DNA of 9,066 nt from Nitrososphaeraceae archaeon (GCA_030038695.1 JASHSN010000073.1:1-9066), one strand, 5' to 3'; positions 1 to 6,415 are shown, counted from the stretch's first letter. Made by a program: numbers and translations. The notes: a model not told the origin generated them from the sequence alone.

Positions 1-562
1 CCCCTCCTCCCGGTGAACTAGAAGTTGCAGCGATTACTGTAATTTTACCGGTCATGTAAGGATGGATCTGACAATAATAAGGTACAACATCACCCACCTT
101 GACACCTTTAAGATGTTGGACAGGAGAATTCTGACCGGCCATTATTATTTTTGTATCGAAAATCTTTCCTGAATTAGGATCTGATGCTCCGGTGCCCGAG
201 GTAGCAGTGTGCGGTGTTGTGTCTTTGTTTACCCAGACAATTTTATTGGTAAGTGGCACCTGATCATTGTTGGGACTAAAATTGGGATTTCCTTGAACAC
301 TTGCTCCGGGTAAAATAGTAACAGTGGTTGTGCCCGGAAAAGGTGCGGCTGCAGGTGCTGATGCGCCAACAGTATTTCCGCCTACTGAGCCAGCCTGTGT
401 TAATGCTATCTGCGATACGGGCGGGGGATGACTCGCAAAATTATGCCAATTTGGCACCGCGATAGCAGCACCTACAGCCATCACTCCCACTAAGATAGCC
501 ATACCCTGAGCCAGCCTCTTGCCACTAGTCCTAACAATGGATTCCTCGTCGCGTGTACTCAT
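1..562 (-). CDS. Membrane-anchored blue-copper (cupredoxin) protein, 3' end outside window
   Basis: Small extracytoplasmic electron carrier, probably delivering electrons to the oxidase encoded beside it. The ATG at 562 opens 187 codons that run off the left edge. Residues 1-17 are charged, about 18-36 form one membrane segment (signal anchor), and 43-77 are a Pro/Ala/Gly-rich linker. A cupredoxin domain follows from about 78 to 177. Type 1 copper ligands are visible: His118 in PHT, then Cys164, His167 and Met170 in CQIHPYM. The C-x2-H-x2-M spacing is that of amicyanin rather than of plant plastocyanin. The start lies 12 bases after the subunit I stop, with no clear ribosome site, so it is probably co-transcribed. 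The domain closely resembles the C-terminal domain of subunit II (shared GAS-QGNP, ASDP-SGK-FDT). Frames past residue 177 (TSSSPGGG) suggest a further tail that cannot be seen. Family certain; partner inferred. Confidence 0.9.
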   Translation of the reverse strand, partial: MSTRDEESIVRTSGKRLAQGMAILVGVMAVGAAIAVPNWHNFASHPPPVSQIALTQAGSVGGNTVGASAPAAAPFPGTTTVTILPGASVQGNPNFSPNNDQVPLTNKIVWVNKDTTPHTATSGTGASDPNSGKIFDTKIIMAGQNSPVQHLKGVKVGDVVPYYCQIHPYMTGKITVIAATSSSPGGG

Positions 563-574
563 AGTATCGTTCGC

Positions 575-2104
575 CTACGCCAAATGGGGTTCTCTTCTCG
601 CATAGTTGAAATATTGTTCGCCTATACCGAAAGGATCTCTGTTTGTTACAGGCGTTCCCTTGATTGAGCTGTAGAGAAGATTAATTAGGAATAATCCCCA
701 TGCAGGTCCTATCATCCATGCTCCAATCGTTGCGATTTGATTCATTATGATAAACTGAGGCAGAGGAGTGTAGTCATACGTACGCCTAGGCTGTCCATAC
801 AACCCCAACATGTGTTGGGTGCCAAAGACAAGCGAGATGCCTATCATTGCCATTATAAATTGTATCTGTGCTGGCTTTTCCTTGTACATTCTACCGGTAA
901 TGAACGGGAACAAGTAATAGATGAAGCCTGTGAAGATCATAGTCACTGTGCCCATCATAAACAGATGGAAGTGACCAACTACAAAATAACTATCGTGTGT
1001 TAGAAAGTCCAGTGGAATAGCAGTATTGACCACACCACCGGCTCCTGCTGAGTAGAATAACATTATGCCGCCTACTGAAAATAGCATAGGAGCCGCAAAC
1101 TTGATCCTTCCTCCCCACATGGTAGCTATAAAGTTGAATACATGCATAGAGGAGGCAGGGACAGCAGCAAGCGTACCGATCATGAAAACTGTCTTTTCTG
1201 TGAAGCTCATACCTGTCGCAAACATATGATGTGCCCAAGATGCAAACCCAATTACCCCTAGCATAACAAAGGCGACCACACCCGACTGGTAACTAAATAT
1301 GGGCCTTCTCGAAAACTTGGGAAATATCTCATATCCCATAGCTATAGCTGGCAATAAGAATATGTAAACTTCTGGATGGAATGTGAACCAGAACAAGTGT
1401 TGGTAGGCTATTGGATCCCCGCCCATTGCAGGATTGAAAAAGCCCGTTATACCTAGTCTATCGGTATACATCATAATCATGGCAGCTGAAAATGTTGGCA
1501 TAGCGATTATTATCTGGAACGATTGGACTAATATTCCCCAGGCAAATAACGACATTTTCATAAGAGGCAAATCAGGATGTTTGCATCTCAGGATTGTTAC
1601 AACAAAATTCACGGATCCAAGTATAGAAGAGATACCAAGGATCTTCATACCAAAGATCCACATATCCGTCGCAGGACCAGCAGCGCGGATAACAGAGTAT
1701 GGCGGGTAACCCGTCCAGCCTACGTCAGAAAAGCCCACCCAAATTAAAACAGCAGCAACGGGAATCATCCAAAATGCAACTGCATTAAGCTTTGGCCACG
1801 CCATATCCTTGTAGCGAACATATATTGGGATTAAGTAATTTCCTACTCCTGCTGCGAAGGGAATAACCCAAAGAAGTAACATATCCGATCCATGGGTTGT
1901 AAAAATTCGTTCAAAATCATTCGGTCCCATACCAAGAAAGTGCGAACCTGGTAGGAATAGTTCGGACCTAATACTAAGTGCCAAGACTCCACCCATGAAA
2001 AGAAATGTCATAGAAGTTATGATATACAAAAGGCCGATATCAGTATGATGAGTTGAAAAGAGAATCTCCCACATCGGACGAGGCCTTTTTACTTCTAATA
2101 CCAC
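575..2104 (-). CDS. coxA: Heme-copper terminal oxidase subunit I
   Basis: Catalytic subunit that reduces O2 at a heme/CuB site and pumps protons; polytopic membrane protein of usual length. I prefer the GTG at 2104 (509 residues) because AGGTGG lies 8 bases upstream; the frame also allows a GTG at 2116. Numbering from 2104: low-spin heme ligands His71 and His380, high-spin heme ligand His378, CuB ligands His243, His292 and His293, and the cross-linking Tyr247 in HPEVY. D-channel residues Asn89, Asp100, Asn107 and Glu245 are present, and the PRR pair at 440-441 contacts the heme propionates in relatives. Oddly, the K-channel Lys (Paracoccus K354) aligns with His321, and S291 aligns with Tyr258. 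Subunit II is upstream across a gap and a cupredoxin is 12 bases downstream. Family certain; A versus B type is not resolved by these motifs. Confidence 0.96.
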   Translation of the reverse strand: MVLEVKRPRPMWEILFSTHHTDIGLLYIITSMTFLFMGGVLALSIRSELFLPGSHFLGMGPNDFERIFTTHGSDMLLLWVIPFAAGVGNYLIPIYVRYKDMAWPKLNAVAFWMIPVAAVLIWVGFSDVGWTGYPPYSVIRAAGPATDMWIFGMKILGISSILGSVNFVVTILRCKHPDLPLMKMSLFAWGILVQSFQIIIAMPTFSAAMIMMYTDRLGITGFFNPAMGGDPIAYQHLFWFTFHPEVYIFLLPAIAMGYEIFPKFSRRPIFSYQSGVVAFVMLGVIGFASWAHHMFATGMSFTEKTVFMIGTLAAVPASSMHVFNFIATMWGGRIKFAAPMLFSVGGIMLFYSAGAGGVVNTAIPLDFLTHDSYFVVGHFHLFMMGTVTMIFTGFIYYLFPFITGRMYKEKPAQIQFIMAMIGISLVFGTQHMLGLYGQPRRTYDYTPLPQFIIMNQIATIGAWMIGPAWGLFLINLLYSSIKGTPVTNRDPFGIGEQYFNYARREPHLA

Positions 2105-2112
2105 TACACATA

Positions 2113-2118
2113 CCACCT
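2113..2118 (-). promoter_or_regulatory. Ribosome binding site deciding the subunit I start
   Basis: AGGTGG on the minus strand lies 8 bases before the GTG at 2104. It overlaps the alternative GTG at 2116, which would have no site of its own, so the downstream GTG is the better start. Confidence 0.5.
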
Positions 2119-2145
2119 GTTTATTAGGCTTTTATGACATCATTG

Positions 2146-2154
2146 TAAATAAAA
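2146..2154 (-). promoter_or_regulatory. Probable TATA box (box A) for subunit I
   Basis: TTTTATTTA on the minus strand is about 45 bases before the GTG at 2104. With archaeal spacing, transcription would start near 2125, leaving a leader of about 20 bases that contains the ribosome site. It suggests that subunit I and the following cupredoxin can be transcribed apart from subunit II. No B-recognition element was established. Confidence 0.4.
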
Positions 2155-2550
2155 GTATTTTGGTTTTGGTAATGGCATTCGGTTGAAAGTGAACCTCAGG
2201 CGATTCTACTATGTGTACACGATGGAAATATAATGCTTTAATTCAAACTCGAAACCTTCAGTTCCGTTTTTTGGATAATAACTTATTCCCTTTTCATAAA
2301 ATGGACGTTACGCAGCTACACGTTTCATCTTCCGGTATATCTTATTAACTAGTTACTCTGAAGCCCGAAGACAATACTTCAACTTATTCGCGTTCCAACC
2401 TATTCCGGTCAATCAACAAGTATGACCTTCTCTCGTAAACTCACATACGTTTGCAATTTTATCTTATCTCATAAGAGAGGGATCAAATCATCTTGGAAGA
2501 AAAATTTTAAGGGTCTAGTATACAGAGCTGTTCTATCCACGTAGAATTCG

Positions 2551-2568
2551 AAAGAGACTTCTCTCTTT
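2551..2568 (-). terminator. Small hairpin after subunit II, possible transcript end
   Basis: Perfect 7-base inverted repeat AAAGAGA/TCTCTTT around a 4-base loop, 13 bases after the subunit II stop. On the minus strand no T-run follows, and archaeal terminators usually depend on T-runs, so a 3'-end stabilising or processing hairpin is as likely as a terminator. Confidence 0.3.
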
Positions 2569-2581
2569 TAATATGTTAGGC

Positions 2582-3430
2582 TTACTGTACCTTCAGTAGT
2601 CCAGTCATGTACGGATGTATTGAACAATGAAATGGATAGTCACCAGCGCTAAGCTTTGCTGTTGAAACTTGTGCAGTTGAGCCTCCATTGATTATGCTTG
2701 TATCGAAGAGCTTACCCGAAGTTGGATCACTTGCATCTTTGCCATTTGTAACTGTATGTGGAACTGTGTCTTTATTGGTGACTTGTATTGTATCACCTTT
2801 CTTAAGAGTGAGCGTGTCTGGAGCATAAGCAGGATTGCCTTGAGTGGAAGCACCAGCTAGGATCGATAACTTGGGCCCGGCGGTAGATGTTGCGGCAGCA
2901 GCAGCGCCCCCAGTAGTGTTAGCGGCAGAGGCACTGGTAGCAGTATTAGCAGCTGCTGAAGCTGCCGCTGCCACCTGGGAAATTGAATCATGGTCTATTA
3001 CTTTGGGCCCAGGTGGCAGAACAAACAGTTGTGCTCTCATATTGTAATGGAGGAGGCCGCAATATTCCCTACACTGAATTAGGTATTGACCAGGAACGTC
3101 AAATACGTTCCACACGGTATTTATTCTTCCAGGCACGGCATCAGTTAATACAGCAAAGTCTGGAATATTGAATGAATGGATAACATCCTGTGATACGATC
3201 TCAAATCTATAAGGAATGCCCTGTATTACGTGGAGCTGTCCAACCTCTCTTGTACCATCTGTGTGTTGAAAGGTCCAAAACCATTGCTGACCAATAACTT
3301 TTATAACCTCTGCATTCGGGGGCACGGCTTCTAACATATGCTCTATATTCCAGGAATCAGCACCTACCCAGCACAGGAGGGCAATTACGACACCCACATA
3401 GATCCATTCATACATACTATGGCTGGCCAT
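2582..3430 (-). CDS. coxB: Heme-copper oxidase subunit II (CuA) fused to a blue-copper domain
   Basis: Accepts electrons at CuA and passes them to subunit I; the soluble domains face outward. Residues 7-26 are the only membrane segment and carry Glu8, at the place of the K-channel entrance glutamate of other subunits II. The CuA domain spans about 40-140: GQQWFW at 47-52, His85, then Cys120, Glu122, Cys124, His128 and Met131 (C-x3-C-x3-H-x2-M). An Ala/Thr/Ser linker at about 150-184 leads to a cupredoxin domain at 186-282 with His225, Cys269, His272 and Met275. The fusion should give a tethered electron donor for CuA. The usual first helix is absent from this frame and seems to be encoded by the upstream gene, whose TAA overlaps this ATG by one base (TAATG), suggesting translational coupling. 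Domain calls are firm; the electron route is inferred. Confidence 0.95.
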   Translation of the reverse strand: MASHSMYEWIYVGVVIALLCWVGADSWNIEHMLEAVPPNAEVIKVIGQQWFWTFQHTDGTREVGQLHVIQGIPYRFEIVSQDVIHSFNIPDFAVLTDAVPGRINTVWNVFDVPGQYLIQCREYCGLLHYNMRAQLFVLPPGPKVIDHDSISQVAAAASAAANTATSASAANTTGGAAAAATSTAGPKLSILAGASTQGNPAYAPDTLTLKKGDTIQVTNKDTVPHTVTNGKDASDPTSGKLFDTSIINGGSTAQVSTAKLSAGDYPFHCSIHPYMTGLLKVQ

Positions 3431-3735
3431 TATCTCATGTCCTCAGATGATTTTGAGGTAGGCGGCCAAGTTTTCCTATTGGATTCTCTAAACCTCCATG
3501 CACAGTAAACTGTGGCGCCCTGTACAAGGGCGCCGATGATGAATGCTGCCACCATTCCTCTATAGAACAGGGCCCAGATTTCTACCCTCCTAATTAGGTA
3601 GTTTTGGGGACCGTTCGCAACAGCAGTGGTCTGACCGTATGCAGCCGTGATAGTTATAGTGAGAATAGCTATGGCGACAATTGGGAGCATAGCAAATATC
3701 ACTGCCCGCCAATTAATTAAATTCGAGGCCATCAT
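3430..3735 (-). CDS. Small two-helix membrane protein, probable split-off N-terminal half of oxidase subunit II
   Basis: 101 residues. The first hydrophobic segment (about 11-33) resembles a leader or anchor; the second (about 54-77) follows VEIWALFYRG and ends in WRFRESNRK. That pattern (tryptophan-rich entry, helix, then arginine-rich RFR and a Pro-containing tail) resembles the first transmembrane helix of ordinary cytochrome oxidase subunits II, which the next gene lacks. The stop overlaps the next start by one base (TAATG), so the pair are probably translated together and joined in one complex. Two adjacent ATGs exist: GAGGAG at 3738-3743 is 2 bases from the ATG at 3735 and 5 from the ATG at 3732, so the second may be the true start. 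It could instead be an unrelated accessory subunit. Membrane and operon features are visible; the split-subunit reading is inference. Confidence 0.8.
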   Translation of the reverse strand: MMASNLINWRAVIFAMLPIVAIAILTITITAAYGQTTAVANGPQNYLIRRVEIWALFYRGMVAAFIIGALVQGATVYCAWRFRESNRKTWPPTSKSSEDMR

Positions 3736-3737
3736 AT

Positions 3738-3743
3738 CTCCTC
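3738..3743 (-). promoter_or_regulatory. Ribosome binding site before the small oxidase subunit
   Basis: GAGGAG on the minus strand sits 2 bases from the first and 5 bases from the second of two tandem ATG codons; spacing favours the second, at 3732. Confidence 0.5.
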
Positions 3744-3769
3744 TATATGTATGTGATCATATCTTTTAG

Positions 3770-3780
3770 TATATAATTTA
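3770..3780 (-). promoter_or_regulatory. Probable TATA box for the subunit II operon
   Basis: TAAATTATATA on the minus strand lies about 40 bases before the ATG at 3735. It predicts a transcript start near 3750 and a short leader that contains the GAGGAG site. It is the only strong box of this kind upstream of the small subunit. Confidence 0.5.
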
Positions 3781-3922
3781 AGGTTTTTGATAGCAGGTAT
3801 CTGGTTTATTTTAAGGAGACGAGATTTGCAATTTATAAACTCATTATTCCAGCGATATAGATCATGATGTTGATATCGAGTTCAGTTGAGATCTTACAAG
3901 GTATTATATATACTGTGAAGAG

Positions 3923-3936
3923 AAATAGCGCTATTT
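3923..3936. repeat. Perfect 14-base palindrome after the phosphatase gene
   Basis: AAATAGCGCTATTT is identical on both strands and begins 7 bases after the stop of the histidine phosphatase gene. It has no loop, so it suits a dimeric protein site at least as well as an RNA hairpin. No T-run follows in the direction of the gene. Confidence 0.35.
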
Positions 3937-3943
3937 ATTACTA

Positions 3944-4567
3944 CTATTCATTAAGGTACCTGTGCATGCTCATTACATTGACTCCTGATAGAGAATAAAT
4001 TCTGCTTTCATGCTTTAGGATTGTTAGCGAAGCATTGCGTATATGCCAATGAAATAGAGCCTGCGGTTTCAAATCTAGCAGAGAAGAGATCGCAGCTTTG
4101 ATAGGATCCAAATGCGTGATCATTAGCACATTCTTATCATGCTCTTTTTCTGTGATTTCATCCATCAAATCCTTTATTCTTCGCTTCACTGCTGTGAAAC
4201 TCTCCACACCGTAATTCGAGAGCGAGTTGTCGCTTTCTGCATAAAACTTGAGAAACAAATTTCCGTACTTGTGGATAATGTCCTCGTAATTCATACCGAC
4301 CAACTTGCCAAGGTCAATCTCGTATAATCGTTCATCGATTTCGTAACTTATACCTAATATCTTGCTCACGATTTTTGCAGTTTCTACAGTTCGTGTTACA
4401 GGGCTCACATATACCTTTTCAATCGGAACGTTTTGAAGGTATTTCGCCGTGTCTTCTACTTGTTGTCTTCCGTAAGCAGTCAGGTGAGATTCGATATGTC
4501 GCCCAACTAGGATTTTGTTAACATTGTTTTCTGCTTGTCCATGACGCATGAAAATGACTAGCGGCAA
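3944..4567 (-). CDS. Histidine phosphatase superfamily protein (phosphoglycerate mutase-like)
   Basis: 207 residues, the usual size for the small phosphatase/mutase branch, soluble and cytoplasmic. The catalytic signature RHG is at 8-10 with phospho-accepting His9. Other phosphate-pocket residues are Arg59 in SPVTRT, the general-acid candidate Glu83, and His152 in ITHLDP. The substrate cannot be told: relatives include phosphoglycerate mutases, alpha-ribazole phosphatases and broad sugar-phosphate phosphatases. The start is TTG at 4567. The first ATG in frame (codon 7) would remove the beta-strand leading into RHG, and a stop lies four codons upstream, so TTG is the sensible choice. A TATA-like box about 29 bases upstream predicts an almost leaderless transcript. 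It is divergent from npdG and 208 bases upstream of the oxidase operon, with no evident functional link to either. Confidence 0.88.
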   Translation of the reverse strand: MPLVIFMRHGQAENNVNKILVGRHIESHLTAYGRQQVEDTAKYLQNVPIEKVYVSPVTRTVETAKIVSKILGISYEIDERLYEIDLGKLVGMNYEDIIHKYGNLFLKFYAESDNSLSNYGVESFTAVKRRIKDLMDEITEKEHDKNVLMITHLDPIKAAISSLLDLKPQALFHWHIRNASLTILKHESRIYSLSGVNVMSMHRYLNE

Positions 4568-4590
4568 GTAATCCAGTCAAATCAAATGCG

Positions 4591-4604
4591 AATTATAATA
4601 TTAA
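4591..4604 (-). promoter_or_regulatory. Probable TATA box for the histidine phosphatase gene
   Basis: TTAATATTATAATT on the minus strand, centred about 30 bases before the TTG at 4567, predicts transcription starting within a few bases of the start codon. No ribosome site lies between, consistent with a leaderless message. Confidence 0.45.
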
Positions 4605-4670
4605 TTTTCGCTGTAAACTGCTGAGACTGCTCGCTAGAAATCTATAAAGACAGATGGGTTTTTTAATTAC

Positions 4671-4678
4671 TTTAATAA
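4671..4678 (+). promoter_or_regulatory. Probable TATA box for npdG
   Basis: TTTAATAA is centred about 29 bases before the npdG ATG; a second A/T-rich box (TTTTAATTA) starts at 4661. No ribosome site precedes the ATG, so a leaderless or near-leaderless transcript is likely. Confidence 0.45.
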
Positions 4679-4703
4679 CCAAACGTTTAGTGAACCATCT
4701 AGA

Positions 4704-5378
4704 ATGAAGATAGGACTAATAGGCGGAACTGGCGGTATGGGCGAAGGTTTTGCTTTGAGATGGTCCTTTAGGCATGATATTATTGTAGGTTCTAGAGAAG
4801 CTCAAAAGGCAACCGAAGCAGCAAAAATTTATACCAAAATTGCCAAGGAATCCTATGGAAATCGTATGACAGGTAGTATTACCGGTGGTGAAAATTTGGG
4901 AGTAACAAAATCATCTGACATTCTTTTACTCTCAATTCATTACCAGCACATTGCAGAAATGTGCACACAGCTTTCAAAACAACTTAGGGATGATTGTATT
5001 GTTATTAGCCCCATAGTTCCCATGGCAAAGACTGGAACGGGATTTGTTTACATTCCATTAGAAGAGGCGAAGAAACCTGCAGCTGAGATAGTTGCAGACA
5101 ATATACCGTATAGATCTCGGATAGTATCGGCATTTCATACAATTTCTGAGGCCCGGCTCAAAAATATAAGTGAAAGCCTCGATTCAGACACCTTCGTCTG
5201 CGGAGATGATCGGGACATTGTAGCAACAGTCAATAATCTGATTTCTGAAATTGCCGGATTGCGTGCTATATATCTAGGACCGCTATCCATTACATATCAA
5301 GCAGAAATCCTAACCCCAATGCTACTAAACTCAGCCACTAGAAATAAGATCAAGAACCCAGGCATCCGAATAGTGTAG
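4704..5378 (+). CDS. npdG: F420H2:NADP oxidoreductase (NADPH-dependent F420 reductase)
   Basis: Moves hydride between coenzyme F420 and NADP in the cytoplasm, linking F420 chemistry to the NADPH pool. 224 residues, close to the family size. An N-terminal Rossmann fold begins with GGTGGMGEG at 7-15. Ser30, Arg31 and Lys35 after strand two match the NADP 2'-phosphate contacts of the Archaeoglobus enzyme. Family blocks follow: SPIVPM at 102-107, a GTGF-Y segment near 111-116, SAFHTI at 142-147, VCGDD at 165-169, GLRAIYLGPL at 185-194 and LTPMLLN near 203-209. The ATG at 4704 begins directly with the Rossmann strand, so no extension is expected. The next gene starts three bases after the stop and is probably co-transcribed. 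Identification is confident; direction of the reaction in vivo is unknown. Confidence 0.95.
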   Translation: MKIGLIGGTGGMGEGFALRWSFRHDIIVGSREAQKATEAAKIYTKIAKESYGNRMTGSITGGENLGVTKSSDILLLSIHYQHIAEMCTQLSKQLRDDCIVISPIVPMAKTGTGFVYIPLEEAKKPAAEIVADNIPYRSRIVSAFHTISEARLKNISESLDSDTFVCGDDRDIVATVNNLISEIAGLRAIYLGPLSITYQAEILTPMLLNSATRNKIKNPGIRIV

Positions 5379-5381
5379 ATT

Positions 5382-5678
5382 ATGAAATTTCGAGCTGGAG
5401 AGGAAAAAAGTAGACGTGGAAAAAACTGGATGTCTGCAATGGGAATACTCTTCATTGTCATGGCAGTTATCATAGCACTTAGAAATCTATATGTCGTTAC
5501 GACCAATTTGTCATTCGGCTTTTATCTTGATAACTACACAAGTCCACAGATAACCAACGAGAAATTCGTCGTAGCCATGCTAATAGGGGGAGGCGTTCTC
5601 CTTTATTGGGGTTATTTCAGAAAGAGAGAAGATTACGGCCCGCCGGATGAACATGAAAAACGTAGATTCAGTTTATAA
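5382..5678 (+). CDS. Small two-helix membrane protein of unknown function, npdG-linked
   Basis: I do not recognise this 98-residue protein. A basic N-terminus (residues 1-15) precedes a first membrane segment at about 16-39. A loop of about 20 polar residues (41-60) follows, then a second membrane segment at 62-79 with a GGG turn, and a charged tail (80-98) rich in Arg, Lys, Asp and Glu. By the positive-inside rule both termini should be cytoplasmic. No Cys, His-pair or heme motif is present. The ATG lies three bases after the npdG stop, with no ribosome site between, so it depends on the npdG transcript. Coding is supported by the clean hydrophobic/charged pattern and tight linkage, not by any recognised family. 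Confidence 0.65.
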   Translation: MKFRAGEEKSRRGKNWMSAMGILFIVMAVIIALRNLYVVTTNLSFGFYLDNYTSPQITNEKFVVAMLIGGGVLLYWGYFRKREDYGPPDEHEKRRFSL

Positions 5679-5914
5679 TACTTGTAATTAATACTACGAT
5701 TAACTTTCAAAAAAAGAATCTGTCCTAATAGTAAGACAAGGATAAAAAGAGTATATGAAAAACAATATTGCAAGCTAGGCTCAATGTTCATGCCCAAAAC
5801 GTTCTTCAAACGTAGGAGAAATGGTGAAGCACCGCGAACAACATCATCCCAGGTTCCGCTCACCCCCTTGACAATAGCTCATCGATTTAAGCTTAGCAAT
5901 TGGTCAAGCCAACC

Positions 5915-6415
5915 TTAAAGAGGCAAATCCCACATCGGATACCAGAAACCCATATCCTTTTCAAAGGGTATCTCTTGTCCTAGCGCCGATAATATCTTCA
6001 TCTCCTGCTCGGTGTCTCGATTTTTTTGACCCATTGGTATGAAGGGATAAAAATTATTGCGCTTATAATTGTAAATCAAGTACTGGATGCTATTATCATT
6101 TTTATAAGCAGTATTATAATTATTATTATCAATGTTGTTGTTGCTGAATTGAAATATAGCAGCCAGCAGATTATCCGAAAATCCTTTTTCGTAAACCGTA
6201 TCGCCTATAGCAGTTATTCCTGCCAGAATATCTTCTATATGTTTTGCTTCAATAATTACCCAAAGATATCCATAAGAATCGATGACTGTCCGATACTTCA
6301 GATTAAACTCTGTTTTACTCGCATCAAGAAAGTGCTGGATGTCTTCTCTCATAACCGAAAAATGCATACCGTCGACGGCTTTTATGCTCATTGCTGACCT
6401 GCCAGTGTTTTTCAA
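5915..6415 (-). CDS. Remaining open frame of pspAB after the internal stop
   Basis: 166 codons stay open from a TTG at 6415, 13 bases after the internal TAA; an ATG follows at codon 9. If ribosomes restart here, the product would lack the first 33 residues of PspAB but keep the conserved DSYGY, YKRNNFYPF and WYPMW blocks. Neither start has a good ribosome site. I regard this as the C-terminal remnant of the interrupted gene rather than an independent protein. Confidence 0.6.
   Translation of the reverse strand: MKNTGRSAMSIKAVDGMHFSVMREDIQHFLDASKTEFNLKYRTVIDSYGYLWVIIEAKHIEDILAGITAIGDTVYEKGFSDNLLAAIFQFSNNNIDNNNYNTAYKNDNSIQYLIYNYKRNNFYPFIPMGQKNRDTEQEMKILSALGQEIPFEKDMGFWYPMWDLPL

Larger units (their letters stand above)
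2117..2581. other. 465-base non-coding gap between subunit II and subunit I
   Basis: The stretch holds the probable subunit I promoter at its left end and a small hairpin just after the subunit II stop at its right end. I see no convincing coding frame on either strand: the longest candidate, about 45 codons from an ATG at 2211 on the plus strand, has no protein-like features or ribosome site. I looked for box C/D guide motifs and tRNA-like folds and saw none. It is long for a gap inside an oxidase locus, so an unrecognised small RNA or regulator site is possible. Confidence 0.5.

Noticed and set aside
737..1709. Several open frames antisense or out of frame within subunit I
   Set aside because: They are shadows of the subunit I gene, which is fixed by its heme and copper ligands along its whole length.
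2211..2348. 45-codon plus-strand frame in the oxidase gap
   Set aside because: No ribosome site, no recognisable composition, and it lies antisense to the region leading to the subunit I promoter. Such a length is expected by chance.
2844..3047. Plus-strand Ala-rich frame opposite the subunit II linker
   Set aside because: It is the complement of the repetitive GC-rich Ala/Thr linker codons; low-complexity DNA stays open in several frames.
3428..3432. Frameshift error as the cause of the subunit II split
   Set aside because: The upstream frame ends in a normal charged tail and the downstream frame begins with its own ATG at a TAATG overlap, a common coupling signal. A single indel remains possible but is the less simple reading.
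3785..3943. Possible small guide RNA (ATGATG and CTGA-like strings)
   Set aside because: The C, D', C' and D boxes do not occur in the required order or spacing on either strand.
5633..5863. 76-codon minus-strand frame with one hydrophobic stretch
   Set aside because: It overlaps the 3' end of the small membrane protein gene by 46 bases, starts at a GTG inside its own G-run, and its tail is the antisense of that gene. Composition is not protein-like outside the Leu-rich segment.
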